Shown: positions 1-12,000, counted from the first letter of the stretch. The stretch is 64,000 bases of DNA from Brachyhypopomus gauderio (GCF_052324685.1 NW_027507197.1:1-64000), one strand, 5' to 3'. Program-made: numbers and translations. Notes: generated by a model not told the origin, from the letters alone.

Positions 1-557
1 CATCAGATATAAAACATTGATGCTTGCTTACAAAGCCAAAAATGGACTGGCCCCTCCCTACATGATGTCCATGGTCAAAAGCCAATCCGTACAGCGAACA
101 CTCAGAAACTCAAGCTTGGCTCGACTCGAAACTCCATGCTTAAAGTCTCATGGAAGACAAAGCTCCAAACTATTCTCCGTCCTGGCTCCAAGATGGTGGA
201 ACGATCTTCCATTAGCTGCTAGGACTGCAGAGTCTATTGCTATCTTCAAGCGTAGACTGAAGACCCACCTGTTTGTTGAGTTCTTACCAGAGCACTAACT
301 CAGCTGATACCACTTGCCGTGGTTCTTTAAATGGTATGTCTGTCTGTGGTTATTTGTGCTTCTTGGCAAATGTCTAACTTGCAAAAACACTAGGTAATGA
401 CATTGACTCCTGTAGTTTAGTAGTAGTCTGACTCAATGGTATCTTGAATTCTGGCCTATTCGTACTATTTCCTAGGATGAATTCTGTGATTGAATGCAAA
501 GCACTTTGTAAGTCGCTCTGGATAAGAGCGTCTGCTAAATGCCGTAAATGTAAATGA
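1..557 (+). mobile_element. L2-clade LINE, 3' end (5'-truncated by window edge)
   Basis: The open frame 17-298 encodes the C-terminal tail typical of L2/CR1-group reverse transcriptases: a YKAKNGLAPPY segment, then LAPRWWNDLP, then FKRRLKTHLF. It ends in a stop, followed by a 3' UTR and a terminal stretch at about 500-557 in which a hairpin-like 'agtcgctctggataagagcg' is followed by a short 'gtaaatgtaaatg' repeat, a common fish L2 tail. The RT core lies outside the window or is missing. This is an ordinary LINE remnant with no sign of host use. Confidence 0.8.
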
Positions 558-785
558 TTTTGTAAATTGTTAGTGAAATAGTTATTATTGTTTTATAAAT
601 ATTTATCAGTAATGTGATTGTGTTTTAATTGCAAAGGAGTCATACTGTCTTGTATTTTACCTTTGGTGTTACTCATGTAATCATCAGTATGCTTAGTCTG
701 ATTGTGTGGTTTGTGTGTGACTTGTGTATTAGTCTGTATAATTTGATTTTGTGTTTTTGTGTGATTTGTGTATTTAACCAGGCCA

Positions 786-1219
786 CCCGAAGGGGACTGG
801 TTCCTGCTGGATACACGCACCTATCCGGATACAAGCACCTGCCGGTGGATGTACTGATGCCAGGGTTGGACGTGCCATTGCCACAAGAGGTCGTGCGGAT
901 GCTAGTTCCTATCAGAGGCTCACCATCTACACTGAAGGGACTGTGACTACTTGGCCGGGGAACGAGAACTGTGACTACTACTGTAGAACTGTAGAACCAC
1001 CCTGCGCACCACGGACTTGTGCTAACGGGCCGCCCAATGGAGGATGGGTTCCCTTTTGAGTCTTGGTCCTCCCGAGGTTTCTTCCTATTCCCCTCCATCA
1101 TAGGGAGTTTTTCCTCGCCACTGTCGCCATTGGCTTGCTCATTAGGGATTTGGACCCATAAGATTGTTAATCTTGTAAAGATTGTGAAAAGCACTATACA
1201 AATAAACTTGACTTGACTT
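786..1219 (+). repeat. LINE-type 3' UTR fragment
   Basis: The stretch ends in 'ataaacttgacttgactt', a short-period tail typical of fish L2-like elements. It carries the conserved segment around 1080-1150 (gagtttttcctcgccactg, ttggcttgctcattaggg). The same sequence recurs in reverse at 12300-12480, in the 3' UTR of the L2 element there, and at 17691-18330. It has no coding capacity. The preceding 560-785 is AT-rich sequence in which I see nothing. Confidence 0.7.
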
Positions 1220-1590
1220 AATCATTAGTGAGTTATAGGCTAATTATGTTTTAGGTTGAATGTATCCAGTTATGATATTTGAGTGATTCACTATTTTCCC
1301 AGCTAGCAACACTAACCATGCGATACCTGAATTTAGTAAACTATAGTGAGAGAGGAATATTACACTGGAAACACACAGCCTAAATTATTACAAATAAATA
1401 AAATGTATCTTCAAGAGAGGGGAAACAAAAGAAAGTAGAAATAGTTTCTTATAGACAGTTTGCATTGGTGCTTACTAAAATTTCCCTGGTGGAAATTTTC
1501 ATTTTTTAAAATAAACATTTTAAATGACTAGCTTTTAAATAGTACAAGTGTGCTACAAATGCACAACATAAAATAAAATATAAGTACAAA

Positions 1591-2090
1591 TGTAACGCAG
1601 GCACCTCCTCAGCTAGGAGGCAGACAAACGCTGAGGAGAGCGAGATTTATTAGAAGGAATTCCATAATCATAGTCGTAACAACAGGCAGGGGTCGTAACA
1701 GGTGAGCCATCCAGGTTTGACAAGTTGATCGGCATAATCAGACACACAAAGAGAACGAACAGGGCAATGGGGAGAACACTAAAAGGAATGAACAATGGAA
1801 CAGGAACAATACTCACGAAATCAAATAACAAGGATCGCGGAGCACATTGGCAAATACCGACAGAGCAAATGAACAGAACAACCGAAAACGGGCTAGGGAG
1901 ACACAGGGATATAAATACACAGAACTAGACTAGACACAGGTGAAGACAATGACAACATGGGCATGGCAGACAGAGGGAAACTATGGTAACAGACAAGCAA
2001 GGCGGGATTAACAAGCAAGGAACAACAAAGACACGAAGAGCAGGACACCGGAGTGACAGCTAGGAGAGGGGGGAGTAGCCCTACGTGACA
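1591..2090 (-). mobile_element. Probable solo LTR (500 bp)
   Basis: On the minus strand the segment starts TGTCACGTAGG and ends CGTTACA, giving the TG...CA ends of an LTR. It carries an AATAAA-like signal near its 3' end (plus-strand 'gatttattag' at 1645). Flanks are acaaa on the left and ataaa on the right, a one-mismatch 5-bp target-site duplication. No internal retroelement sequence adjoins, so it is most simply a fossil solo LTR of the gypsy type. Confidence 0.55.
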
Positions 2091-2330
2091 ATAAAATGTA
2101 GCTGGGAAAATTATATTACTATATTACAAGTGTGCTGTAAATGCACATCAATGCATAATACATAAACTGTAGCTGGGTAAATTATAGTAGTGTGTCGTTA
2201 ACAGTGGTGAACGGGATTCTTCAAGCCACCAGATTTAATCCGTCACCATATCCAGTCACGAAAATCCATGAGAAATTTGGTGGAGACACTACACATTACT
2301 GAATTGTTTACTAAAACTATTAAGGGAAGG

Positions 2331-2667
2331 AGAATTGCAGGTGTTCATACACATGTTGACTCGCTAGCCAGCAGATGTGTCAATTCCAGGTTCCGAAAGT
2401 AAAAGTCCTCACCAGGATTTTACTCAAGCTTGCTAGATTTTCTAATTAGTGCAATCCAGGTAAAATTAGTGGAATCAACACAATCCAGGAAGCCTGAGCA
2501 AAATCCTGTTGAGGACTTTTACTTTCTGAACCTGGAATTGACTCCTCTGCTAGCCAGGTAAAATGAAATGAAATGTGTGCTCATTTCACATTGCACATTT
2601 CATTTCATTTTAAAATACCTGGCTAGCTAGTCAAGGTGTGTATTGAGAACACCTGCAGTTTCCCTTC
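2331..2667. repeat. Fold-back palindrome beside a duplication breakpoint
   Basis: Two nested pairs of inverted arms are visible. The outer arms are 2331-2375 and about 2620-2667 (gcaggtgttc ... gaacacctgc; gctagccag ... ctggctagc). The inner arms are about 2376-2429 and about 2495-2545 (attccaggttc ... gaacctggaat; agtaaaagtcctca ... tgaggacttttact). A third small hairpin (aaatgaaatgaaatg ... catttcatttcatttt) lies at 2560-2620. The palindrome ends about 10 bp before the truncated USP copy begins. Confidence 0.7.
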
Positions 2668-2676
2668 CCGCCTCCA

Positions 2677-3871
2677 GAACGCCACTCTGCAGTGTCTACT
2701 GAGTCTCTCCTGCTTCTGGAGCCCCATCAGAGCTCAGTGCTCCAGCTGGACAGATCCATCCAGCTGCCAGATGCTCAGGTAGCCAATCAGGAACAGAGGA
2801 TTCACTTGTCTAAATGAACTGTGCAAATATGATGGCTTAGGGAGGTGTTGTGATGCTGAGAGAAATAAACCACTTTGGTCTCCCTGTTACCTTGCGTAGA
2901 TGTTTTGCAGATTTGCAGCAAGGCAGGCTCACTAGTCGTAGCTCTTCACAGAAGAAGAAGCTCCTGAGAGCCCTGAATGCCTGTATTTCAGTCAGATGCC
3001 CTGCGTTTGGAGAGGACTACGAACAGGTTCAGCTAAACAACCCTCTGAGCCATTTAGAACACATCAGAACCACATGCAGTAGTCTGCAGGAACTGCACAC
3101 AACCTTCTTTGTTTTCTCACTCTGTTGCTGCTGAAGTCCAGGAGTAATGCCCTTCTGATGTACTGTCTTCCACAGGATGCCCATGAGTTCCTGATGATGT
3201 GTTTGCTTCAGCTGAAGGAGGAGGGAGAGACACTCAGGGTTTCCTCCTTCTCTTACATCTGCCCTGTTGCAAATTTTGAGTTTCACCTCAAATCTGTGCG
3301 CACCTGCAGCAGGTAATTCTTTGCTATATCACCACATCTCCTTCTTGTAAATCAACTGCTCTTAACATGTGTTTCTTCAGAGTGTGCATTGTCACAAAGT
3401 ATGCACACACTTGGTATGGGATAATGTGGGTTATTTCTGTGTGAATGTTGTAACCTCTCTGTTGATTTCTGTTGTTTGAAAGCTGTGGACTGCAGAGCTC
3501 CAGAGTGGAGGACTTCAACCACCTCTCTGTTAACCTGAGCTCTACCTTGACTGACAGCCTACACAATTACTTCAAGGTCTGTCACCACACACACCCCTAC
3601 TGGACAACACTTTTTTGCCAGTTTGTTAAGTTAGGGAGCCATCCTAACCATTGTCACTCTCAATCAAAACTTTTTTTCAGTCAACGGTTTTGGAGTTCAA
3701 ATGTGAATGTCAAGCTCAAGGCACCGAGGCATGTGAAGTGGTGGAGTTCTTCACACTCCCACGGTGAGTCTCGCATTATGTGAATTACCACAAACAATGA
3801 GTTTTAAAGCAGTCATCTCACACTCTTCCAGTTCTTACATCATTTTTCCTTTTGGAACAGAGTTCTGATCC
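2677..3871 (+). pseudogene. Truncated tandem copy of the USP37-like protease gene
   Basis: The block is colinear with 6854-8048 of the intact gene downstream, introns included, at very high identity. It contains the end of the Cys-box exon (2677-2778), then exon counterparts 2900-3026, 3176-3312, 3483-3576 and 3681-3763, and the first bases of a further exon from 3861. Splice sites and frames are still good, and one in-frame codon insertion changes the second zinc-knuckle loop. The left breakpoint removes the catalytic Cys (the copy starts just after the GNTCYM codons) and the right breakpoint removes the His box. It cannot encode an active protease. The high identity and open frames suggest a recent duplication, so it is a dead-on-arrival fragment rather than a slowly decayed gene. 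Confidence 0.85.
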
Positions 3872-4008
3872 ACTCCCATCAGACCCTCCCATCAGACACT
3901 TCCATCAGACACTTCCTTACGTAACAGAAGTGGCTTTATCCAAGTTAGATGTCGTGCTGTTGACACCTGATTAAAAAATCTTCATCGTATAGAAATCTGG
4001 CAAATCTG

Positions 4009-4059
<51 letters not shown>

Positions 4060-4989
4060 GTTTTTGCTTGTTTTTTGTTAATGACAATTGGATGGATTTT
4101 ATTCCTCTCTCTACAGCTACAATTTGAATCTGAATTTTGTATATTTATTTAATGAAAATGCAGTTTTACTTTTTCTGTCAAGTTGTAATTTGATCAAATT
4201 AAATTTGTACTCCATGACTTGAATTTCTATGCATGTTTTGGAAACATATATCCTTTATAATGTTGTCAAACTACATTCAGTGTAAATGCAGGAAAGGCAA
4301 TCTATAGATTCAGTCAGGCAATCAGCTGTGAAGAAACAGTTTATAAGCAATCAGGAAATATTTTAGGACAACCTGAAATATTGTTGGACAGTTATAAATT
4401 AGAGGGGACTTTAAAATGCAAAAAGAGTAGCTGATACTGTACATGTGAAATATAATTGAACCGCACTTTTCATAAAAGCTCAAAGCCCTGCAAGGTGCCC
4501 AAGCTGTGTGTGTAATTGTGCAGATTTCTTTCACTAATCAGTATCTTACATTCTAGTATTTGGATTTTTCTAGTATAATAATGTATAAGATGAATCACTA
4601 AACCTTAGCACTAAAGGGTGAAGGGATTTCATGATCCATGAACCATGACCATGAACTTGGTCGTCCCCTGCGGAGTATATTGCAGAGTCACTGAAAGGTT
4701 GCAAAGGAAAGATTGGGCAAACAAAAACAAAAAAACACACAAAACCCTCACAACATCGGGCATCATCATGACAGTCAAGAGATGATTTAGCCCCAAAACC
4801 TCATCTAGATGAGATTCTTAACCCAACTGTGGGCCGCGAACGCCACCTTGAGGGCCTCAAAAGAACAACAGTTTTAAACTTTGGGCCGCAGAGGGCCGCC
4901 GGACCGCATTGATTTTGAATAAAATGCAGTACACTTTCTCACCACTAGTAGCGGTAGTGCGTCACTTAGATATTTAAACAACGTATTTA
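3872..4989. other. Spacer between USP copies; (GT)n microsatellite
   Basis: No gene is seen. A (GT)n run occupies about 4012-4056. Around 4830-4920 a GC-rich patch with repeated 'gggccgc' words resembles the ends of hAT-type elements elsewhere in the window (20230-21411), but I could not define its borders. Confidence 0.5.
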
Positions 4990-5400
4990 ATATAAGTTAA
5001 ACTTATATAGCGCCTTTCTAGTACCCAAGGACACTTTACAAAAATCCTATGGGGAAAAAAAACAAATAACAATTAAATAAATAAATATAATTAATTAAAC
5101 CATACTATGACTATGTGGAAGGGAGAAAATACTGAGAGAAAAGGTGAGTTTTAAGCTGAGTTTTGAAGGAGGAAAAGGATGAACAGAGGCGGAGATGTTG
5201 CGGGAGGCCATTCCACAGTTTTGGGGCCATTACACAGAATGAGCGCCCACGAGCAGTGACAAGCTTGTATTTTGGAATCACCAGAAGACCTGTGTCTGAG
5301 GACCTAAGTGTTTGGTTTTGGATATAGGGTATAGAAGTTGTGCTAAATAGTCTGGAGCTTACAGCTTCACACTTAACGATAACAGAACGCAGCACTATTA
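4990..5400 (-). mobile_element. L2-like LINE, 3' fragment
   Basis: The minus-strand frame 5395-5111 encodes an L2/CR1-type RT tail (GLLVIPKYKLVTARGRSF, MAPKLWNGLPQHLR, FKTQLKTHLF). The 3' UTR continues leftward to about 4990 with the 'cccaaggacactttaca' type of tail. It is 5'-truncated and lies directly upstream of the USP promoter region. Confidence 0.75.
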
Positions 5401-5554
5401 CGTCATATAGCTACTGACGTTAACAACGAGGCCGTGACAGCGCTGCACAATAGAACCAGGTCAATATATCGCGAACATCACATTTAAAGTACCTGCAAAC
5501 CCGACGCGACGACGTTTACATTAATTCTGTTAGGAAGGAGCGTATATCGGACAA

Positions 5555-8500
5555 ATGGGTTGCATTTACTCGTGTATGAAGGTAGCTATCTAACGTTTTT
5601 ATACGTTGTGGTCTAAAAAGGAGTAACCGGCATTTTTATACCGGTTATTCTCCGATTCTCCGATATTTTCTCCGATATTTTTCGATTTAAGATGTGATGC
5701 TTTTTAGGGTGTACTGAGGTTTCCCATACCCATGATTTGACAAACCAATGGTTTCCTACAGAAAAAGAACAAAGAGGGTGTGAATAGTGAAGTTAAAAAG
5801 AAGAAAAAGCAAAGATGGTGGAGACATATAGAGTCATCCTCCCTGACACAAGTAACTGACACTCAGTCCTTGAATGTCAGCTCCTCCTCCATCTCTTGCT
5901 CCTCTTCCTCTGAGGGACACTTAACCAGGTATGAAAACCGTCCCAGCCTTATGAATTGTGTAGTCACATGCACATGTGTAGTCACATGCACATTTGGTTA
6001 TTATTTATTCTGTCTATGATTTTTCCCTGGAATTATTTGCCCCCAGGTCCAACAACAAACTCCCTACTGAACCCAAGAACACGGAAGGGATTGTTCCTGG
6101 TCAGAGCTCAGAATCTTTTATGATTTTGTACCTTTGCATAGTATGTTTTAGTCAAAGACACTTACTCCAAGGTTTTGTTCTCTCCATAGGGGCTGCTGAT
6201 AAAGATGTGTGCTCTGTGCCCATGGATAGGTGGGTACATTATTAAAGTCATCTTCATGGCACAGTAAAGTATGGACAATCTATAATGGTTATATATTGAC
6301 ATTGTGGCATAAATCAAGAGAAACTGAAAAATATTAAAAACAACATTTGTATGTATGTGAACATTTTGTGCACTACACAAACTCCATATTCATCTGTCAC
6401 TTTACTCTCTCTTTCAGATTGCCGGCTGTTGTGGTAGAGGGAGACTTTCGTGTGCAGAATTTGCAGCACCTGTTACCGCACATCGTCAGTAGTGAAAGGG
6501 TGACTGAGAGTGGCCAGGGTGAGGGCCAAGGACACGCCCCCACTGTTTCTGCTGGCAGAGACACAGAGATCCAACAGCTCTGGTAAAGACAGAACACGTT
6601 GTGTTTTAGCACACAACCATTACGTGATTTTGCAGTGTACACAGATGTAATGTACACAGTCTTTATCTCTGAACCAAAATAAAGGCACGTAGCAATTAAA
6701 GGAGCAATAAGTATTTTTGCAGTTCTTCTTCAAATTCTGAAATTATGTGACATTGACACCTAGTGGCCTGGAAGTTTTACTGATTATGTATTAAATCTAT
6801 TCTAAACATTAATGTCCTGTTAGGTTTCCCAACATTGGGAATACATGTTATATGAACGCCACTCTGCAGTGTCTTCTGAGTCTCTCCTGCTTCTGGAGCC
6901 CCATCAGAGCTCAGTGCTCCAGCTGGACGGATCCATCCAGCTGCCAGATGCTCAGGTACCTGATCTGGAACAGAGAAGTCACATGTCTAAATGAACTGTT
7001 CAATTATGAGTGCTTAGAGAGGTGTTGTGATGCTGAGAGTTATAAACCACATTGGTCTCCCTGTTACTGTGCGTAGATGTTTTGCAGATCTACAGCAAGG
7101 CAGGCTCACTAGTCGTAGCTCTTCAAAGAAGAAGAAGCTCCTGAGAGCCCTGAATGCCTGTATTTCAGTCAGATGCCCTGCGTTTGGAGAGGACTACGAA
7201 CAGGTTCGGCTAAACAACCCTCTGAGCCATTCAGAACACATCAGAACCACATGCAGTAGTCTGCAGGAACTGCACACAACCTTCTTTGTTTTCTCAACTC
7301 TGTTGCTGCTGAAGTCCAGGAGTAATGCCGTTCCGATGTACTGTCTTCCACAGGATGCTCATGAGTTCCTGATGATGTGTTTGCTTCAGCTGAAGGAGGA
7401 GGGAGAGACACTCAGGGTTTCCTCCTTCTCTTACATCTGCCCTGTGGCAAATTTTGAGTTTCACCTCAAATCTGTGCGCACCTGCAGCAGGTAATTCTGT
7501 GCTATATCACCACATCTCCTTCTTGTAAATCAACTGTTCTTAACATGTGTTTCTTCAGAGTGTGCATTGTCACAAAGTATGCACACACTTGGTATGGGAT
7601 AATGTGGGTTATTTCTGTGTGAATGTTGTAACCTCTCTGTTGATTTCTGTTGTTTGAAAGCTGTGGACTGCAGAGCTCCAGAGTGGAGGACTTCAACCAC
7701 CTCTCTGTTAACCTGAGCTCTACCTTGACTGACAGCCTACACAATTACTTCAAGGTCTGTCACCTCACACACCCCTACTGGACAACACTTTTTTTGCCAG
7801 TTTGTTAAGTTAGGGAGCCATCCTAACCATTGTCACTCTCAATCAAAACTTTTTTTCAGTCAACGGTTTTGGAGTTCAAATGTGAATGTGGTCAAGGCAC
7901 CGAGGCATGTGAAGTGGTGGAGTTCTTCACACTCCCACGGTGAGTCTCGCATTATGTGAATTACCACAAACAATGAGTTTTAAAGCAGTCATCTCACACT
8001 CTTCCAATTCTTACATCATTTTTCCTTTTGGAACAGAGTTCTGATCCTCCACATTAAGAGGTTTGACATGCTGGGCAAGAAACTAACAAACCTAATGGAC
8101 ATCCCCTCAGAGCTGGACCTCTCTGTCCTCCCTGGAGTGGCTTCACTCGGGCAACCGTTAAGGTCAGCTTGTACAACGGCCTGAGCATACGCTCTCTCAC
8201 CTCTGTCCACCCTTTCACAATTAGCAATGAGACGCTAACTGAATGGCTTTGTGATGTGTCCACAGTGGACCAGCATACACCCAGGACAAAGGACATGAGG
8301 AGGATAATCTGGAGAAAAGCTCTGTGCCAGAACAAGGTAAACATCAGCCATTTTCCTACAGTGATCAATTAAATTTTGGATTTACAACCTGTCTACGTTT
8401 ATACGTACCTGCCATAATGATGTAGTTCTCTCAACCCATTAGTAGTAAATGAGAGCAGAGAAGGACAGGGAGAGAAAGTACAGCACGTCAGCCCACTGGT

Positions 8501-9108
8501 GAGGATATAGAGAGAGAGATGAAAAAGAAGATTGAAAGATGCTGAGAGAGACTGAGAAAGACAGGCTGAGAGAGATAGATAGATATGAGAGAGACCCATA
8601 TCAACGATCTAAGATGCATTCTTACTTAATCATATGAAAAAACAGATGTACTTGTTGTTTGCAGGAAACTGTTCACACAGACATCTACAGACTCCACGCT
8701 GTGGTGTCTCATTTGGGTGGCAGCATGGACAGTGGTGAGCAGTCTGATAATATCCACAAACATGCAGTAGAAACTATAAAGTGACTAATGACATCTTGCT
8801 TCCCTGACAGGGCACTACATCAGCGACGTAGCTGAGGAGAAAGGAGAGTGCTGGTTAAAATTCAACGATTCAAAGGTTTCAAAAAAGACAGAGCCAGCCG
8901 TCCTTAAGAGCAGGGCAAAAACAGCCTACCTGCTTTTCTACATGCAAAGGTAGTAGCTCACCTTCTAACTCAGGTACATCTGCTGAAACACATAGAGAAC
9001 TGGCTGAATTCCAGCTGCTCCTGTTTTGCTGTTGTCTCCAGTGGGGCTGGAGAGAAGAACGTGGTCCCGTGGATGGTGGACCAGGGAGAAGCAGCAGTAT
9101 CCCCCTAA
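5555..9108 (+). CDS. USP37-like ubiquitin-specific protease, 16 exons, intact
   Basis: This is a predicted cysteine deubiquitinase that would remove ubiquitin from substrates. Exons inferred from GT/AG sites and phase: 5555-5581, 5762-5928, 6047-6099, 6190-6229, 6418-6582, 6824-6955, 7077-7203, 7354-7490, 7661-7754, 7860-7939, 8037-8162, 8266-8336, 8443-8498, 8665-8734, 8811-8949, 9042-9108. They join without a frame break to 516 residues. The Cys box is FPNIGNTCYMNA (Cys159), followed by DAHEFL, a zinc-knuckle CSSC (281/284) with a CEC partner (322/324), LILHIKRF, and the His box SGHYISDV (His450) with FND (467-468). Order and spacing match USP37, but the PH-like N-terminal domain and the long UIM insert are absent. 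The chosen start gives MGCIYSCMKKKNK, an apparent myristoylation/palmitoylation signal; exon 1 is the least certain. A dead partial copy lies upstream. Confidence 0.85.
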
Positions 9109-10920
9109 ACCCAACTCCATGCCATGACTAAGTCAGGATACACATGTAAGCACCTACATCCTCACTTAACAAGACAGACTACACATCTGCTCAGTTCAGT
9201 TCAGGTCTATTTCTGTCTGTTCCTGTCGTCCAATCGTAGGAGATAATTCATTAAGAACGGCTTCTGCCTTTCAGATTTGGGAACATAGATACCTCTGTCC
9301 ATGGGGACAGATACAAATTCCATAAGATTTTACATGTTGGCAGAAACCTAACCTTTACCCTGCCCTTACAATCAAAATTATAAGGCTAGACACAATTAGA
9401 AACTTCCTTCCTAAATTACCGCTCACACTGGTATGTGTGGTATATTACATCTTTTTATATTACTGGTAAGTTTCAAGTGAGTTATTATTTGTTCAACATT
9501 AACACTCCTCCCCCCTTGTGTGATAAGGCTACAGACTACCATTTTAAAATGATTAATGCTTAGATGGTATTTTCATTACAATTAATTAGTTAAACATGAT
9601 TCAGACCAGCAGACTACAGGCAACTGCTAAATAACAAGCTGTAAAGGTGATCATCACTTCAATGCTATATCCGTTATATCTGTTAATGGGTTGCGTTTCT
9701 ATGGGAATTGTGTAAATAGCCCCTTGCTTTTCTTCCAAATCTTAGTAGATAAAAGGCTTTCTAATAAAAAATGACTATTCATGAATGACGTCACTTTAGA
9801 CAGCATGTAGCCTAGATGACCTGTCAACGCTTGATTTTCTCCACCATTCATGTGTTAAAGGCCAGAAAAGGCGTGACACAGGCGGACACTGCTCCCGACT
9901 CTGGCAAGTACGCAACAAAGCGGAAAGACTTCCGTTGTTTGAAGGGTGAACCGAGTGAACCAAGCGGTGTCTGTTTTGTCCGACTGATCTGAGAAGTTGG
10001 GACGTGCCGGAGTAAATACAGCTGAGCTGCTGGTGAAAGCGAGAACGTGAGAGACTCTGCTGCTGGTGCTGTCTGTGCACGAGAAGCACGCTGATAAAAA
10101 GCTAAGTGCAACCCCCTACCTTTTTAGAAGAATTTTAACCTTCTGCCATCCACCAGTCGTAGTTTTAGGGCAGTACATTTTAATTTTTCATTTTTGTTTT
10201 AGTTTGTTGGAGTCCGTTGCTATAAATAGCTAAGTTGCTTTCTATTAGGCTGGGTACTGCTATAGGTTTATTTCATTATTTGATTTTTGGTTGTGTGTAA
10301 GGGATTTGGATTTGTTTGGTTTGATTTATTTTGGGGTTTATAATTTGGAGGGTTTGCTGTGGTGTTAAGTAGTTTTTTTTTCCAGTGCTAGCCTATTAGG
10401 GAACATTTTGTTTGGCTAAAATATTCTATATTCTTTGGGCTCCATTTTTGTGTTGCGTCTTTGTGGGTTTGTGTGTTTCTTTGTTACAATTTCAGTTATT
10501 TTGAGTGGTGACTGCGTTTTGTTTTTGTTCTGTCCTTTGTCTGCAGCATTGCTATCCAGAACACTAAGTGGACTGTTGCGTGTCCCTCCTTGAACTGGCT
10601 GCCGAGGTTCTGGACTGGGACTGGGTGCACTTGGAGTTGATGGATTTTTTTTTTTTTTTTTTTTATATATAAAATTCTTTTGTTGAATAAATATATTGTG
10701 CAAATTCCCATCTTCTCTCTGCATTTGTCAACTTGCGACTCCCCAAGGTGTAGTGGTTGGGATTGGGCTAAGGGAAATATAAAATTTTGCCCTTTGTCGG
10801 GAAAGGCCGTGACATTAGTAGTAAATAGTTCTTGGTTCTTTTCTCTGGCTGTTTGCCTAATGTCGCTCCTCAGTCATTTTGGACTCCTCAGTTTTTACAT
10901 TGTATTTGATAATTGCCAGT
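9109..10920. other. No recognised gene; possible LTR-like repeat at about 9790-10815
   Basis: No upstream CATSPER2 exon or other gene is recognised. From about 9790 to 10815 the composition is LTR-like. There is a TATA-like 'ctataaatagc' near 10220, a poly-T run at about 10646-10664, AATAAA at about 10685, and an end reading 'ggccgtgaca'. I could not find a target-site duplication or matching start, so this is a weak call. Confidence 0.3.
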
Positions 10921-11514
10921 GTTTGCTTTGAAAGTGAGCGTGCTGGTTGTGTTCTCCAGAGATCTGCACAATGCATTTATCACACTGTTCACGCTGCTCA
11001 CCATGACTCACTGGTGTGTCCTGCTGTCAGAAGTACAAAGGGTTCCAGAGCTGGACAGCATCACCTGCAGCATTTACATCGTTCTGTGGATTTGTATTCG
11101 CTCCTTCATATTCCTGAACATTGTAATTGGCATTTTTGGTAGGTTACACTACAAGTCATTAGTTGTGCTGAATGAAATATGCAGATGGTAAAGTTGTGCA
11201 AGGGCAGAAGAATTCATTCATTGTCATTTAATGAACAATATTAATAAGCCAAATCCATGTTGCATACCCACACATGAAAATACATTCGGTTCTGTAAGGA
11301 GCGAACTCTCAAGTGCAACAACGAATTGAAATGCAGGTGAGTAGTTCTTTCATGCTGTAGTTTTTTTACTTAATTTGCTCAGACAATCTTTATGCATGCA
11401 AATAGACACATTAATAGCCAAGTTTTGTTTGTTTTTTGTTCTGATTTTAGCAGATTAAGCCAGTCTCTAGTTAGTGGGTAAGTAATGGTCCCATGTAGAT
11501 GGGAAGCAAAACCT

Positions 11515-12000
11515 GTAACATTTGTGACTGTAATATGTGCTGGAAAAACCACAAAAGGATCTAAATGCAGCGTAGTGCTTCTTTATCCTCCAGACACAAT
11601 CTACTGTAGCTAGCAGCACAAGACACACACAAAACACACAGTACAAAAAGAAGCGAACACAGGGCAGCAGGGTCAGGGCAGCATGGTCCATACAGTCCAG
11701 AGTCCATTACAAATCCAGGGGTCGGGCTGAGAATGAGGTGTAAGGGAGAAGCAAAGGTCACAACAACGGTAGGCAAAAACGAGCAAGGAACGCTCACTAT
11801 GCAACGTCAGAGGCAAAACTTCACAATGTAAAGTGGTAAGTGAGTAGTGTAAGAAAGGTGGAGGAGGGTGGGGACACACAGGGACAGGTGGAGGTCATTA
11901 GTATTCAGGAGATTGAACATGCATGTTTCGAGAAGTTGAGACCCTGGCGCTGTGACTTCAGAAGAGCGGGAGGCTTGTGTAGCTTCACTCCTTCCTTACA
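11515..12000 (-). repeat. Unclassified LTR-like repeat within the CATSPER2 remnant
   Basis: The segment has TG...CA-like ends on the minus strand (TGTAAGGAAGG ... AATGTTACA) and an A-rich, CA-rich body resembling other fish LTRs such as the one at 1591-2090. No target-site duplication is visible, so its class and borders are uncertain. It occupies the place where the post-S6 CATSPER2 exon would be expected. Confidence 0.35.

Noticed and set aside
8266-8734. Apparent frameshift in the USP gene before the His box
   Set aside because: The 56-base exon at 8443-8498 restores phase, so no frameshift is needed.
9796-10111. Two overlapping minus-strand frames of 87-97 codons
   Set aside because: No motif, overlapping in different frames, within LTR-like repeat sequence.
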